Shown: positions 27,729 to 37,165, numbered from the stretch's first letter. The stretch is 64,000 nucleotides of DNA from Lacicoccus qingdaonensis (GCF_900101075.1 NZ_FNFY01000007.1:1-64000), one strand, 5' to 3'. Notes: generated by a model not told the origin, from the letters alone. Translations and numbers: made by a program.

Positions 27729-28679
27729 ATGAAGATTATTGATACACATTGCGATGCGCTGTTGAAACTGCAGAGTGACAGCCGGTATTCAAGAGGATTT
27801 ATGGATGAACATTCACCGCTGAATTTTTTGGATGCAAAAGAGATTGATACGAATTACAGGCGCTTGAGAGAAGGGGACGTGCAGGTTCAATTTTTTGCGA
27901 TTTTCATTTCCCCAAAAGTGCCCGATAATGAAAAGTGGCAGCATGCGCTTGAACAGGTGGATGCTTTCTATAATGAAGTGCTCACCCAGGAAAATATGGT
28001 GCACATTAAAAATCTGAAAGAAGTAAAACAGCTGAAGCCGCACGAAACCGGAGCGGTTTTGACACTTGAAGGGTCGGATGCTTTCGGCAATGACCTGATG
28101 AAACTGCGGACACTGATCCGTCTGGGTGTGCTGTCTGTCGGCCTTGTATGGAACAACGCCAATCTGGTGGCAGACGGGGCAGGTGAAACAAGAGGCGCCG
28201 GTCTGTCGAATTTCGGCGCCGAGGTGATTGAAGTATGCAATGACAATGACGTACTCATCGATGTAAGCCATTTAAATATTCCGGGCTTCAACGATATTAT
28301 AGATAAAGCGGCCAGAGTATTTGCAAGCCACTCCAACGCACGGGGCATTTTTGATCACCCGCGCAATCTGACAGATGAACAGATTAAGAAAATCATCGAC
28401 AGAAACGGCATGGTCAATATCGTTTTCTGTCCGATGTTCATCAATGAAGGCGCGCTTGAAATCGACGATCTGTTTCCCCATATCGACCGCATCATAAAAC
28501 TCGGCGGCGCGGACCATATCGGCATAGGTTCGGACTTTGACGGCATTAACACATATGTAAACGGCCTGCGGCACGCAGGCGAATTCCAGAACCTGGTCAA
28601 CAGACTTCAGGAACGATATGGTACAGAGTTCACTGAAAAGATGACCCACCGTAATTTCATTGATATCTTCTGTGAATAA
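27729..28679 (+). CDS. Membrane dipeptidase family protein (M19)
   Basis: 316 residues, M19 renal-dipeptidase fold (amidohydrolase barrel with two zinc). Metal ligands: DTHCDALL at the N-terminus, the bridging Glu in VLTLEGSDA, the His in LIDVSHLN and FASHSNARG, and GIGSDFDGI near the end. It probably cleaves dipeptides, possibly D-configured. TATAAT at 27700-27705 may be its -10. GAAGGGGGAG precedes the ATG. No signal peptide is visible, so it should be cytosolic. Confidence 0.9.
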   Translation: MKIIDTHCDALLKLQSDSRYSRGFMDEHSPLNFLDAKEIDTNYRRLREGDVQVQFFAIFISPKVPDNEKWQHALEQVDAFYNEVLTQENMVHIKNLKEVKQLKPHETGAVLTLEGSDAFGNDLMKLRTLIRLGVLSVGLVWNNANLVADGAGETRGAGLSNFGAEVIEVCNDNDVLIDVSHLNIPGFNDIIDKAARVFASHSNARGIFDHPRNLTDEQIKKIIDRNGMVNIVFCPMFINEGALEIDDLFPHIDRIIKLGGADHIGIGSDFDGINTYVNGLRHAGEFQNLVNRLQERYGTEFTEKMTHRNFIDIFCE

Positions 28680-28703
28680 AAGGCCGCCTCCGGTCTTTTA
28701 TTC
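28675..28703. terminator. Shared terminator between dipeptidase and lipoprotein genes
   Basis: AATAAAAGGCCG and CGGTCTTTTATT pair with one G-T wobble around four bases; it overlaps both stop codons and serves convergent genes. Confidence 0.75.
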
Positions 28704-29189
28704 ATCTCTGATACGTTCGTACTGTTCTTCTATTTCATCGTATTTGGTGTCGATATTGTCCTCGAGCAACTGGATTTCTTCAAGATCTTCTTCGAATGAT
28801 TCTGAAAAACTGTCATCATCCATAGGGTTGGATACATAGAAGTTCAAGTTGAATTCTCCGTAGCGTTTCGTCAATGTTTCCAGAGTATTGATGTAGTCAA
28901 GCATGGACTCCTGAAGTTCCAGATGTTCGGTACTGCCGAACTCATAATTATTGATTACCGATTTGAAGTCATCGAATTTTGGCACCAGGTTATTATAATA
29001 AATGTCCACCTGGCTTTCACGGTCATCCGAATTTCTGATATCCTCCAGTTCACGTTCCATGTCATTTCTCAGCTCTTCATGGTTTCTGCTGAATGCTTCA
29101 TACAGACTTTCCAGATCATCACTTTCATTGTCGCCGCAGCCGATCAATATGAAACTGACTGCCGCCATCAGAAATATTAATTTTTTCAT
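28698..29189 (-). CDS. Small lipoprotein, unknown function
   Basis: 163 residues. The signal peptide MKKLIFLMAAVSFILIGC ends in a lipobox with Cys18 as the lipidated residue. The mature part is very acidic and predicted helical (LESLYEAFSRNHEELRNDMERELEDIR), like the YkyA-type or other coiled helical lipoproteins of Gram-positives, but no sure family is recognised. A good site AAGGAAGGTGTTCC precedes the start. It is expected on the outer face of the membrane. Confidence 0.8.
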   Translation of the reverse strand: MKKLIFLMAAVSFILIGCGDNESDDLESLYEAFSRNHEELRNDMERELEDIRNSDDRESQVDIYYNNLVPKFDDFKSVINNYEFGSTEHLELQESMLDYINTLETLTKRYGEFNLNFYVSNPMDDDSFSESFEEDLEEIQLLEDNIDTKYDEIEEQYERIRDE

Positions 29190-29305
29190 GGAACACCTTC
29201 CTTTATTCTATTTTAACATGATTGAATATTAGATTAAGTTTTATTTGCCTCATAAATATTGTATAATACTCGAGTTGGTTATTTTTAAAGGTTTAAGGTG
29301 ATAAT

Positions 29306-30451
29306 GTGAATAAAAAATTATTGGTCACTTTTACAGTTGGGGTGTTTTTACTCGGAATGATGGAGTTGATCATTTCCGGTATATTGGAATTGATGAGTGA
29401 TGACTTGGGAATCAGTGTTGCTGTTACCGGCCAACTGATCACTGTTTATGCAGTAAGTTTTGCAATATTCGGCCCGGTGCTCGTTAAACTGACAGAGAAA
29501 TATAAGCCGAAGCCTGTCATTTTAATTTCTTTGATTGTCTTTATATTCGGTAATGTCATTTTCGGATTATCCGAAACATTCCTGATGCTGGCACTCGGCA
29601 GAGTGATGACGGCAATGGCGGCAGCCATTTTTATCGTCAAGATTTTGGATATGACCGTCGTATTGTCTGAGCCGAGTATCAGAGGGAAAATGATTGCGCT
29701 TGTATATATGGGTTTCTCTGCAGCCAATGTTTTCGGGATACCGATAGGTACTTTGGTCGGTACGCTGTTTGGCTGGAGAATCATATTCCTGCTGGTCATC
29801 GTGCTTTCGATACTTGTAGGTTTCGGCCTGATTTTGCTGGTGCCGGATAAGGAATCTGAGAGTAAGGAAAGTCCAACGAAAACGAAGATCATGAACATGA
29901 GAAATGTGGTGCTGTATATTGGTGTAACGATGTCGGTGCTGATCGGTAACTACATAGTACTTGGATATATTTCTCCGCTGATGACTTCAAACGGATTTAC
30001 AATAGAAAATGTCTCCATTGCTCTGTTTATCGCCGGGGCAGGCGGAATGGCAGGTACAGTGCTCGGCGGAAATCTCGTTGACAGGTTCGGTTCCAGAAGG
30101 ACAATCATCACGATGATGATTTTATTTTCACTGACGATGCTTGCGATGCCGCTGTTATACAGCACGCCGATTCTGTTCTATGTCAATCTGTTCATATGGA
30201 GTCTTTTCCAGTGGAGCACAAGTCCTGCTGTCCAGGCAGGTCTTGTGGACAATGTCGAAGGTTCGGCTGCGAGCGTCTTCAGCTGGAATATGTCGGGCTT
30301 GAACCTCGGTATCGGCATCGGTGCCGTCATCGGCGGTATTTTCATCAGCCGTTTTGATATCAGCTTTGCGCCTTGGCTCAGTTTCTTCATTATATTGTTT
30401 GGACTGACATTCGCTATATTAGTAAAAGAGGATAAAACACTGTATAATTAA
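29306..30451 (+). CDS. MFS transporter (AraJ/PbuE-like efflux type)
   Basis: 381 residues, 12 hydrophobic helices of the DHA1 drug-H+ antiporter group. The start is MNKKLLVTFTVGVFLLGMMELIISGILELM, in pieces; the loop after helix 2 is LVKLTEKYKPKPVI rather than the classic Asp-Arg motif, and the second half has GGNLVDRFGSRRTI. The GTG start at 29306 follows AAGGTGATAA. The substrate cannot be told; sugars, purines or drugs are all carried by this group. A small membrane protein gene follows after 26 bases, likely cotranscribed. Confidence 0.87.
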   Translation: MNKKLLVTFTVGVFLLGMMELIISGILELMSDDLGISVAVTGQLITVYAVSFAIFGPVLVKLTEKYKPKPVILISLIVFIFGNVIFGLSETFLMLALGRVMTAMAAAIFIVKILDMTVVLSEPSIRGKMIALVYMGFSAANVFGIPIGTLVGTLFGWRIIFLLVIVLSILVGFGLILLVPDKESESKESPTKTKIMNMRNVVLYIGVTMSVLIGNYIVLGYISPLMTSNGFTIENVSIALFIAGAGGMAGTVLGGNLVDRFGSRRTIITMMILFSLTMLAMPLLYSTPILFYVNLFIWSLFQWSTSPAVQAGLVDNVEGSAASVFSWNMSGLNLGIGIGAVIGGIFISRFDISFAPWLSFFIILFGLTFAILVKEDKTLYN

Positions 30452-30477
30452 GTTGAACGAGAAGCGAGGGATGTTTT

Positions 30478-30756
30478 ATGATACTCAGAATTATTATGTA
30501 TATAGGATTTGCATTCCTATCTATATTTTTATTAAATTACTTTGAGCTTGCCAATATCGAGTTCACGATAATCAATGTGCTGATTGCAGTCGGATCGCTC
30601 ATAGCACTTAATATCCTGTATTCGATATTCACACGCTTTCTAAGAGTGCTGGTCTTTGCATTCGTATTTCTTCCGGTAATCGGTCTGATCGTCTACTACG
30701 TATATGCATACTTTACAGGACAGTCGGTGGATCTGGCATCTTTGGCAGTGTGGTAA
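30478..30756 (+). CDS. Small membrane protein, three helices, unknown
   Basis: 92 residues made almost wholly of three hydrophobic helices (IIMYIGFAFLSIFLLNYF, INVLIAVGSLIALNILYSIF, VLVFAFVFLPVIGLIVYYVYA). AAGCGAGGGATG precedes the ATG. Same strand and 26 bases behind the MFS gene, so it may be a partner or simply cotranscribed. No family recognised. Confidence 0.7.
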   Translation: MILRIIMYIGFAFLSIFLLNYFELANIEFTIINVLIAVGSLIALNILYSIFTRFLRVLVFAFVFLPVIGLIVYYVYAYFTGQSVDLASLAVW

Positions 30757-30760
30757 AAAG

Positions 30761-30794
30761 AACTGAACAGTTTAATCGACTGTTCAGTTTTTTA
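30761..30794 (+). terminator. Terminator after the small membrane protein
   Basis: AACTGAACAGT pairs with ACTGTTCAGTT, followed by six T. Confidence 0.9.
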
Positions 30795-30851
30795 TTTCAC
30801 ATTGGGAAGGAACCGATTCAATGATTACACAATTAAACAGAGGTGAGTTTT

Positions 30852-32042
30852 TTGAAGAGTAACTATCAGCCGATTTCATATTCGGAAAGAATTCATGAAA
30901 TCGACGGCATCAGAGGTTTTGCGCTGCTCGGCATATTAATGATGAATATTATGTCCTTTGCGACACCGGTTGTGCAGGACGGCATGGAGCAGAGGGTGAC
31001 GGAGAGATTTACAGGACAGTATAACGAATGGACGATATTCTTCATCAATACTTTTGTCACAACGAATTTTTATACGATGTTTTCATTCTTATTCGGCCTC
31101 GGATTTTACATATTTTTAACCAGGGCAGAGAATAAAGTCCAGTCGGTCAATGTATTGTTCATGCGCCGCATGGGCATGCTCCTGATATTCGGTATACTGC
31201 ACGGTGTACTGTTATGGTACGGGGATATTTTATGGACATATGCGGTGACAGGCATTCTGTTATTATTTTTCTATAAGCTGCGTCCGAAAATCAATCTGAT
31301 CATCGGCGTATCCATACTGGGTGTTTTCACCGTGTTTCTGCTGCTGATGTCAATTCTGCTGTTCGCAGTGAATTTACCTGTAGAAGGCGAATTCCCGCTT
31401 CCGTTTGATATGACGGAGACGATTCATGGAGGCAGCTATTCAGAACTTATTGCTTTGAACTCGACATTTCTCTGCATCAGTCTGATGAATATCATCTTCC
31501 TTGTACCGACAGTGCTGGCAGTCTTTCTGATTGGATTATATGCGGCACAAAGAGGCATCTTTAATAATCTTGAAAAAAATAAAGGTCTCATCAACAAAGT
31601 GGCTGCGGTCGGCCTTGGTGTCGGACTGCCGGTTAAAATATTGACGGGATACGCTGTGACTTATCAATCGCTCGATCCGGCATGGGCTATGCTTTCCACG
31701 CTCAGTTCGACGATGGGCGGACCGCTGATGTCACTCGGCTATATCGCATTATTTCTGATTATCGCGAGAAAACTTCCTGCAATCGTCAAAGTGCTGCAGC
31801 CCGTCGGCCAGATGGCGCTGACCAACTACATCATGCAGACCGTCATCATGCTGATCATCTTTTACGGCTTCAACCTGTTCAACCGGGTGGATGCGGTCTA
31901 CTTCATACCGATAGTGCTGGCGGTATTCGCAGTTCAGGTTATATACAGTTATTTCTGGATGAAAGTATTTAAGTTCGGTCCCCTTGAATGGATATGGCGG
32001 ACAGTCACATATTTGAAAGTACTTTCGATAAAAAGACGTTAG
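30852..32042 (+). CDS. DUF418 (YeiB/YxaH family) membrane protein
   Basis: About 396 residues, eight or more hydrophobic helices. The N-terminal RIHEIDGIRGFALLGILMMNI is the hallmark of the family, and the DUF418 domain covers the last 150 residues (QPVGQMALTNYIMQT, FKFGPLEWIWRTVTY). The family resembles membrane acyltransferases, and a transport or acyl-transfer role has been suggested, not shown. AGAGGTGA at 30839-30846 is spaced for TTG 30852; the longer frame would begin on the GTG inside that site. Confidence 0.88.
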   Translation: MKSNYQPISYSERIHEIDGIRGFALLGILMMNIMSFATPVVQDGMEQRVTERFTGQYNEWTIFFINTFVTTNFYTMFSFLFGLGFYIFLTRAENKVQSVNVLFMRRMGMLLIFGILHGVLLWYGDILWTYAVTGILLLFFYKLRPKINLIIGVSILGVFTVFLLLMSILLFAVNLPVEGEFPLPFDMTETIHGGSYSELIALNSTFLCISLMNIIFLVPTVLAVFLIGLYAAQRGIFNNLEKNKGLINKVAAVGLGVGLPVKILTGYAVTYQSLDPAWAMLSTLSSTMGGPLMSLGYIALFLIIARKLPAIVKVLQPVGQMALTNYIMQTVIMLIIFYGFNLFNRVDAVYFIPIVLAVFAVQVIYSYFWMKVFKFGPLEWIWRTVTYLKVLSIKRR

Positions 32043-32060
32043 ACTATATTATTAGACATA

Positions 32061-32102
32061 AAAACGGCTGTATGGAATCGAACAATTCCATACAGCCGTT
32101 TT
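32061..32102. terminator. Bidirectional terminator
   Basis: An 18-base perfect stem, AAAACGGCTGTATGGAAT against ATTCCATACAGCCGTTTT, between convergent DUF418 and phosphatase genes. Confidence 0.92.
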
Positions 32103-32110
32103 AAACTTAT

Positions 32111-32674
32111 CTATACCAGTGTACTCACATTGTAGTCCAGCACTTTCCACTTATTGTTCTCCGGTTCGAGGACACTTAAAGAACAGTTGTCGAGTTTGGT
32201 GAAAACCATATGTACCTCGTCCGTATACAACGAGAGGATGGACTTTATTGTTCGGGAATGTGCTGTAACCAACACATTTTCATCCTTGTGGTTGTCCTCA
32301 ATATACTGCATCACTGCTGCTGCTCTTTGAGCCAGTGAATCGAATGTTTCGACACCGGGAATGTCGCCTTCCGGGTATTTCAAGCGGATATTTTCAATAT
32401 GTTCCCCTTCAAAAGGGCCGAAATACTGCTCCTTCAACTCATCCATTTTATGAATTTTTAAATCGTGGTGTTCATTGATGATTTCAGCAGTGGCATAAGC
32501 ACGCGACAACGGACTTGAAAGTATCACATCAAACTTTTCATCTTTAAAAAATTCAGATGCATTTTTTGCCTGTAATAGTCCCGCTTCATTGAGCGGAATA
32601 TCACTCGCCCCCTGTAAACGCAATGATTTGTTATATTCAGTCAATCCATGACGAATCAAAAAAACCTTTCCCAT
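32111..32674 (-). CDS. Histidine phosphatase family protein (phosphoglycerate-mutase-like)
   Basis: 187 residues. The phospho-accepting histidine is in FLIRHGLTEYN; the second Arg in LSSPLSRAYATAEI; the second His in VLVTAHSRTIKSIL. The domain is the small bacterial GpmB/CobC-like type; the substrate is unknown. AAGGT-type pairing with GGGTGACG upstream. Downstream of it on the same strand is the shared terminator. Confidence 0.9.
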   Translation of the reverse strand: MGKVFLIRHGLTEYNKSLRLQGASDIPLNEAGLLQAKNASEFFKDEKFDVILSSPLSRAYATAEIINEHHDLKIHKMDELKEQYFGPFEGEHIENIRLKYPEGDIPGVETFDSLAQRAAAVMQYIEDNHKDENVLVTAHSRTIKSILSLYTDEVHMVFTKLDNCSLSVLEPENNKWKVLDYNVSTLV

Positions 32675-32747
32675 CTACGTCACCCCAAATTAATATTGTA
32701 TAACTACATGATAACACTATCATTTGAATTTCAAATCCTTTTATCGT

Positions 32748-32981
32748 TTACTGATTCAGGAAATGAATGATTTTATCGATGACTTCTTCTTCAGCGGTAT
32801 GATAGGACGGTTCTGTTAAAATGTCACCGCGTTTTGAAATGGTCAATTTGTATTTATTTTCTGCCTGTCTCATGATCCTGAATTTTATATTGTCTTTGGA
32901 CAATGTGGCGATAGAGGTGCCCGGCAGCGCTTTAAATCCGTTATCTTTTGCAAATCTGGTTATTTTTCTCATTGTTCTCAT
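32748..32981 (-). CDS. Small hypothetical protein (77 aa)
   Basis: 77 residues, basic, alpha/beta composition, no hydrophobic segment (begins MRTMRKITRFAKDN, ends EEEVIDKIIHFLNQ). Upstream reverse-strand GAAGGAGCC is nine bases before the ATG at 32981, which supports translation. No family recognised; located behind the divergently placed hydrolase promoter region. Confidence 0.65.
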   Translation of the reverse strand: MRTMRKITRFAKDNGFKALPGTSIATLSKDNIKFRIMRQAENKYKLTISKRGDILTEPSYHTAEEEVIDKIIHFLNQ

Positions 32982-33148
32982 TGTTCATGGCTCCTTCATC
33001 AATTCTTTTCCTTATTCACAATGTTATCATGTCGGTTATTTAAATGCCCATGAGAACAAGGTTTGTCTTTTGTGCCTTCATAATACTATATGATAATATT
33101 GTAGTTGATAAATAGAGTTGGTTTTTAATTGATGAGAGGGGAAAATTG

Positions 33149-34057
33149 ATGAATTTACAAAGTTTTTATATAGGCGATCATCATGCTGAAGTGACGATGA
33201 TGCTCGGAGCAAGGGAAAAAACATCAAAAGGGCATCCTGCAGTAGTAATCTGTCCCGGCGGGAGTTATATGTACGTATCGAAAAGGGAGGCGGAGCCGAT
33301 TGCCTACCAGTTTCTCGCACAGGGCTACCATGTGTTCATATTGAATTATTCGACGATCGGCAGTGCGATTGAAAAAGAGGGCAGAACGCCATCGCGTGAT
33401 GAACTTTATCAGCTTGCAAGTATGGTCGAAGATGATAAGGAACTCGGTTCTGAGTTTCCGACACCGCTGACAGAACTTGCAGCGACGATGACGTTCATAC
33501 GGGAAAATTGCCACGAGTTTAATATTGATCCGGACCGTATAGGTGTGGCCGGATTTTCAGCAGGCGGCCATCTGACTGCAAGCCTCGGCGTGCATTGGTC
33601 GAGTGAATGGCTGAAAGAAGCCGTTGGAACAGAGAACAGATGGTTCCGTCCGAATTTCCAGGTGCTCAGCTATCCTATACTGGACTATATGCTGAATAAA
33701 GAAATTGCGGAGGAACGGGGTATGGGTGACCCGCGGTTTATGGAAATGGCATCCAGAATGATCTATGGTGCAGAACCGGATGAAGAGATTGTCCGTCTGA
33801 GCCGTTTGAAAGATTATGTGTCCAAAGACACACCGCCGACATTCATATGGCACACGATGGAAGATGAACTTGTATTCATACAGAACTCCCTGGATTTTGC
33901 CAAGGCGCTGGATAACCACCGGGTCCCCTGGGAACTTCACACATTCCAGCATGGTGAACACGGTCTCAGTCTCGGCACGGAACTCACAGGGAAAATAGAC
34001 GACAGGGCGAGCCGGTGGCTGGATCTCATGTTCAGCTGGCTGAAGGTGAATGTATAA
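33149..34057 (+). CDS. Alpha/beta hydrolase (BD-FAE / xylan-esterase-like)
   Basis: 302 residues. The oxyanion region is VICPGGSYMYVSKREAEPIAY in pieces (PGGSYMY), the nucleophile elbow GFSAGGHLTAS, the acid near MEDELVFIQNS and the His in QHGEHGLSL. The family includes acetyl-xylan and lipase-like esterases; intracellular, no signal peptide. GAGGGGAAAA fits ATG 33149 better than TTG 33146. Confidence 0.88.
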   Translation: MNLQSFYIGDHHAEVTMMLGAREKTSKGHPAVVICPGGSYMYVSKREAEPIAYQFLAQGYHVFILNYSTIGSAIEKEGRTPSRDELYQLASMVEDDKELGSEFPTPLTELAATMTFIRENCHEFNIDPDRIGVAGFSAGGHLTASLGVHWSSEWLKEAVGTENRWFRPNFQVLSYPILDYMLNKEIAEERGMGDPRFMEMASRMIYGAEPDEEIVRLSRLKDYVSKDTPPTFIWHTMEDELVFIQNSLDFAKALDNHRVPWELHTFQHGEHGLSLGTELTGKIDDRASRWLDLMFSWLKVNV

Positions 34058-34086
34058 AAAAAGAAGACACTTTCAGTGTCTTCTTT
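34055..34086. terminator. Bidirectional terminator
   Basis: AAGAAGACACT and AGTGTCTTCTT pair around TTC, with A- and T-runs; it overlaps the stop of the reverse 65-residue gene. Confidence 0.9.
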
Positions 34087-34282
34087 AATTCAATTCATAT
34101 ATCCGAAATCTTTCTGTATGATGCGGATAGATGAACTCAATCATTTTCTGCCCGGTATGTTTTGAATGGCTTTCTTTTTTAATATAGTGCTGTTTAATAT
34201 ATTCAGTATCACGCTGATTTGAAACCAGGTGATAACGGGTCTTGTTATTCTTGGTGTCACTATACTTGACTATGATTGTCAT
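34085..34282 (-). CDS. Small hypothetical protein (65 aa)
   Basis: 65 residues, basic and aromatic-rich (KYSDTKNNKTRYHLVSNQR, HTERFRIYELN). The reverse-strand sequence ACGAGGAGTTGGTG before the ATG is a strong ribosome site, and a terminator follows, so it is likely real. No family recognised. The sequence 34283-34397 before the next gene holds its promoter region. Confidence 0.65.
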   Translation of the reverse strand: MTIIVKYSDTKNNKTRYHLVSNQRDTEYIKQHYIKKESHSKHTGQKMIEFIYPHHTERFRIYELN

Positions 34283-34397
34283 GATACACCAACTCCTCGT
34301 AATTACTATAACCCTTGTGCATAAATGTAAACGTATTTCGTAAAGATTTTATTAAATTGTATTAAAGTTGTAACTTATTCAAAAATGGGGTGAACCG

Positions 34398-35024
34398 GTG
34401 AAAGTAAGAAAACTGACTGTTGATGATCTGAATGACATTATGACATTGCAGACACTCGTATATGAAGATCTGCAAAATAAGATGATACTGGAAACGATAG
34501 ATGAACCTGAATTTACAGAGATGATAGAACAGGGTTTCATCATAGGTGTGTTCGAAGAGGAAGATTTGAAAGCCATCCGTGCGATGTATATCCCGCCAAT
34601 CGACGATCCGGAACATCTGGCTGAAGACGGCGGAATCAAGGACAGAGAAGAAGTCATCTACTCTGAGATTTCCTTTATCCATCCGGACTGCAGAGGACAG
34701 GGGCTCCAGACGAAACTGGGGAGGCAGCTGGTCGAGCGTGTACAGGCGGACGGCCGGTTCAAACATATTTTAACGACTGTGCTGCCGACGAATATTCCGA
34801 GCCTGAAGGATAAGTTCAGACTGGGCTTTAAAATAGTGAATACAAGAATCATGTACGGCGGAAAATATCGCCATGTCATGCAGTTGAATTTGAACGAACC
34901 GCTTGAAGCAGCGGGTGAAAAGAAGACAGTGGATTATAAAAACATCGAGTGGATGCTCGACCACGGCAAAGATTATATCGGTTTTGATTTTGACGGTGAA
35001 AATATCGATTATTATTTAAAATGA
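34398..35024 (+). CDS. GNAT family N-acetyltransferase
   Basis: 208 residues. The acetyl-CoA binding strand-loop is SFIHPDCRGQGLQTKLGRQLV (RGxGL pattern, shown in pieces RGQGLQTKLG), with the C-terminal region LPTNIPSLKDKFRLGFKIV as the fourth GNAT motif. Substrate unknown. GTGAACCGGTG precedes the start, a GTG; M20 amidohydrolase follows after 32 bases. Confidence 0.85.
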   Translation: MKVRKLTVDDLNDIMTLQTLVYEDLQNKMILETIDEPEFTEMIEQGFIIGVFEEEDLKAIRAMYIPPIDDPEHLAEDGGIKDREEVIYSEISFIHPDCRGQGLQTKLGRQLVERVQADGRFKHILTTVLPTNIPSLKDKFRLGFKIVNTRIMYGGKYRHVMQLNLNEPLEAAGEKKTVDYKNIEWMLDHGKDYIGFDFDGENIDYYLK

Positions 35025-35056
35025 AATGCCAGTGATGATAAAAGGGGAGGATCATA

Positions 35057-36241
35057 ATGGATTTTAATAAGATTGTAGAAGATGCCATTCAATTCAGAAG
35101 AGAACTTCACAGATTCCCGGAACTGAGTGATGAAGAATTCAATACCTCAAAAAGGATACAGGAACAACTGGCCGAACTGGACATCCCTTTTGAAACCGGT
35201 TTTGCAGGAACGGGGGTACTCGGTATTATCGAAGGCGCGCATGACGGCGGCATCGTCGGACTCCGTGCCGACATTGACGCTTTGCCGATCCATGAAACTT
35301 CAGGTGTCGGATACAGCTCGGAAGTCGACGGTGTGATGCATGCGTGTGGACACGATGTGCATACATCCATGCTGATTGCGACAGCAAAAGTACTGCTTAA
35401 TCGACGTGAAGAGATGCATGGCACAGTACTGTTGATTTTTCAGCCGGCCGAGGAAAAGTCACCGACCGGCGGTTCGCAGCGGATGATGGATGAAGGTGTA
35501 TTTGATGGCAGAGAACCGGATGTCCTGATTGCCCAGCACGTCTGGCCGTCGATTCCTGTTGGCAAATTCGGAATCATGTCCGGGCCGATCATGGGGAACT
35601 CCGACCGTTTCAAACTGATAATCAAAGGTTCGGGCGGACATGCTTCCATGCCTCACGATACAGTGGATGCCATTATAGTCGGTACACAGGTAATCAATGC
35701 CCTGCAGACAATCGTCAGTAGAAATTCAGATCCGTATGAACCATCCGTTGTTACTGTGGGCAAGTTTCAGGCAGGTACACAGCATAATGTCATTGCTGAA
35801 ACAGCTGAAATAGTGGGGACCATACGGACGCAGTCCAATGGTATGAAAACTATGATTAAAGAAAGATTTCACAACATAGTTGAAAATGTTGTCGAAGCGA
35901 TGGGGGCTTCTGTTGAAATAGAATATTTGGACGGCTATCCAGCGACGATCAGTTCAAAAGAGTGGGCCCACCAGATGCGGCAGACTGCAGTAAATCTGTA
36001 CGGTGAAGAAGCGGTGCCCGATTACCGGCCGAGCCTTGCTGGAGAAGACTTCGGCAGATTTCTGCTGAAATACCCGGGCGTATACTACTGGCTCGGCACT
36101 TCGGTCGGAGAAGGTCAGAAACCACTTCACAACCCGTCTTTCAAAGTAAATGAGGATGCGTTCAAATACGGTATCGACGTAATGAGCCAGGGCGCAATCG
36201 ATACTTTGACCAGGCTGAAAGAAAACAAGTCGATTAAGTAA
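35057..36241 (+). CDS. M20 amidohydrolase (aminoacylase / N-acetyl-amino-acid deacetylase-like)
   Basis: 394 residues of the M20D aminoacylase group (HipO/YtnL-like). Metal ligands appear in MHACGHDVHTSML and IFQPAEEKSPTGG, with HVWPSIPVG and, at the end, PLHNPSFKVN. A dimerisation domain sits in the middle (about 180-290). Such enzymes hydrolyse N-acyl amino acids; the substrate here is unknown. AGGGGAGGATC precedes the ATG. Possibly an operon with the GNAT gene, a pairing of acetylation and deacetylation that is only suggestive. Confidence 0.9.
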   Translation: MDFNKIVEDAIQFRRELHRFPELSDEEFNTSKRIQEQLAELDIPFETGFAGTGVLGIIEGAHDGGIVGLRADIDALPIHETSGVGYSSEVDGVMHACGHDVHTSMLIATAKVLLNRREEMHGTVLLIFQPAEEKSPTGGSQRMMDEGVFDGREPDVLIAQHVWPSIPVGKFGIMSGPIMGNSDRFKLIIKGSGGHASMPHDTVDAIIVGTQVINALQTIVSRNSDPYEPSVVTVGKFQAGTQHNVIAETAEIVGTIRTQSNGMKTMIKERFHNIVENVVEAMGASVEIEYLDGYPATISSKEWAHQMRQTAVNLYGEEAVPDYRPSLAGEDFGRFLLKYPGVYYWLGTSVGEGQKPLHNPSFKVNEDAFKYGIDVMSQGAIDTLTRLKENKSIK

Positions 36242-36302
36242 CCGCAGCTGTCAATTTTATGATAGTATTAAAAATGATATTTTGAAGATAAGAGGTTGGA
36301 TT

Positions 36303-36485
36303 ATGAATAAGATAGAGATTGTTTACACGTCGGGTAAAAAAGAGATTTTCGAGACGGAGAAATATACTGCAAAGACTCTGCAACAGGAACTGGAATTTGC
36401 ATATGCCCACAAGAAATCGTATATGGAAGTGGATGGTTTTTCACTTTTTCCCAATCTGGTAAAAGAAGTAAGTGCAGTAAAATGA
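36303..36485 (+). CDS. Small hypothetical protein (60 aa)
   Basis: 60 residues beginning MNKIEIVYTSGKKEIFETEKY, a beta-hairpin-rich small protein. The longer frame starts at TTG 36282, but AAGAGGTTGG supports ATG 36303. No family recognised. It is followed by a terminator. Confidence 0.6.
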   Translation: MNKIEIVYTSGKKEIFETEKYTAKTLQQELEFAYAHKKSYMEVDGFSLFPNLVKEVSAVK

Positions 36486-36486
36486 T

Positions 36487-36532
36487 TAAAAGAGAGGCGG
36501 CCCGGCCAAAAATCAGGCTGTCTCTCTTTTTC
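36487..36532. terminator. Terminator between small gene and cytochrome gene
   Basis: AAAAGAGA and TCTCTTTT at the base, with GGCC-containing inner structure, followed by T-run; read from both convergent genes. Confidence 0.65.
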
Positions 36533-36548
36533 GGTAAGTAAATACGGC

Positions 36549-36911
36549 CTATTCAGACCACATGTCATACATCGCGGTCAACTCTTCATCACTCACCTGA
36601 TCCTCGCTGAATGCAGGCATGGAGTTTTGACCGTTTCTGACGATGTCTGTAAATTCCTCTTCACTTAAAGAAGTGCCGTCCAAAGCTGGTCCCATGCCGC
36701 CCGAGAAGTCTTCACCGTGACAGGAAGCGCATGAACTCTGAGCAACACCTTCTGCATCGACATCGCTTGTTGAAGCACTTTCATCAGTGCCTTCTTCTGC
36801 TGATTCTTCCTCTGTTCCAACATCATCAGTCTCTTCAGTATCACCGCCGCATGCACCAAGAACCAGCACTAGAGAGAGACCGCCTGCCATCAAATACTTT
36901 TTGATATCCAT
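36549..36911 (-). CDS. cccB: Lipid-anchored cytochrome c-551 (CccB-like)
   Basis: 120 residues. Signal peptide with lipobox ending LVLGAC (Cys21), a long acidic Glu/Asp/Ser linker (22-55), then a small c-type cytochrome with C61xxC64H65 (SSCASCHG) and axial Met98 in GQNSMPAF. It should carry electrons on the outer membrane face to terminal oxidase. The frame extends much further upstream, but the ribosome site GGTGAAATT and the signal peptide fix the start at 36911. Similar to Bacillus cccB. Confidence 0.9.
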   Translation of the reverse strand: MDIKKYLMAGGLSLVLVLGACGGDTEETDDVGTEEESAEEGTDESASTSDVDAEGVAQSSCASCHGEDFSGGMGPALDGTSLSEEEFTDIVRNGQNSMPAFSEDQVSDEELTAMYDMWSE

Positions 36912-37165
36912 AATTTCACCTCCCCGGATAGAAAGTGCATTACAAGTTAAATATATCACAAAGTAAAATATTAACAAATAAGACCTTGTTCCTATTTTTT
37001 GTCTGGGCTTTTTTAATGGACTGTGGCGAATGTACCATTTACATATGGCTGCTCTTCGGTCCGAAGGCTGAATAATAACTGAAAAAAAGGCTATGATAGG
37101 ATTTATTGTCACAGTATAGAAATTAATATATGATTACGATACACATTAATCTCAAGGAGCCGAAC

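Noticed and set aside
34326-34339. Possible cre TGTAAACGTATTTC before the GNAT gene
   Set aside because: Only the left half fits; three of the last five informative positions fail, and the palindrome is missing.
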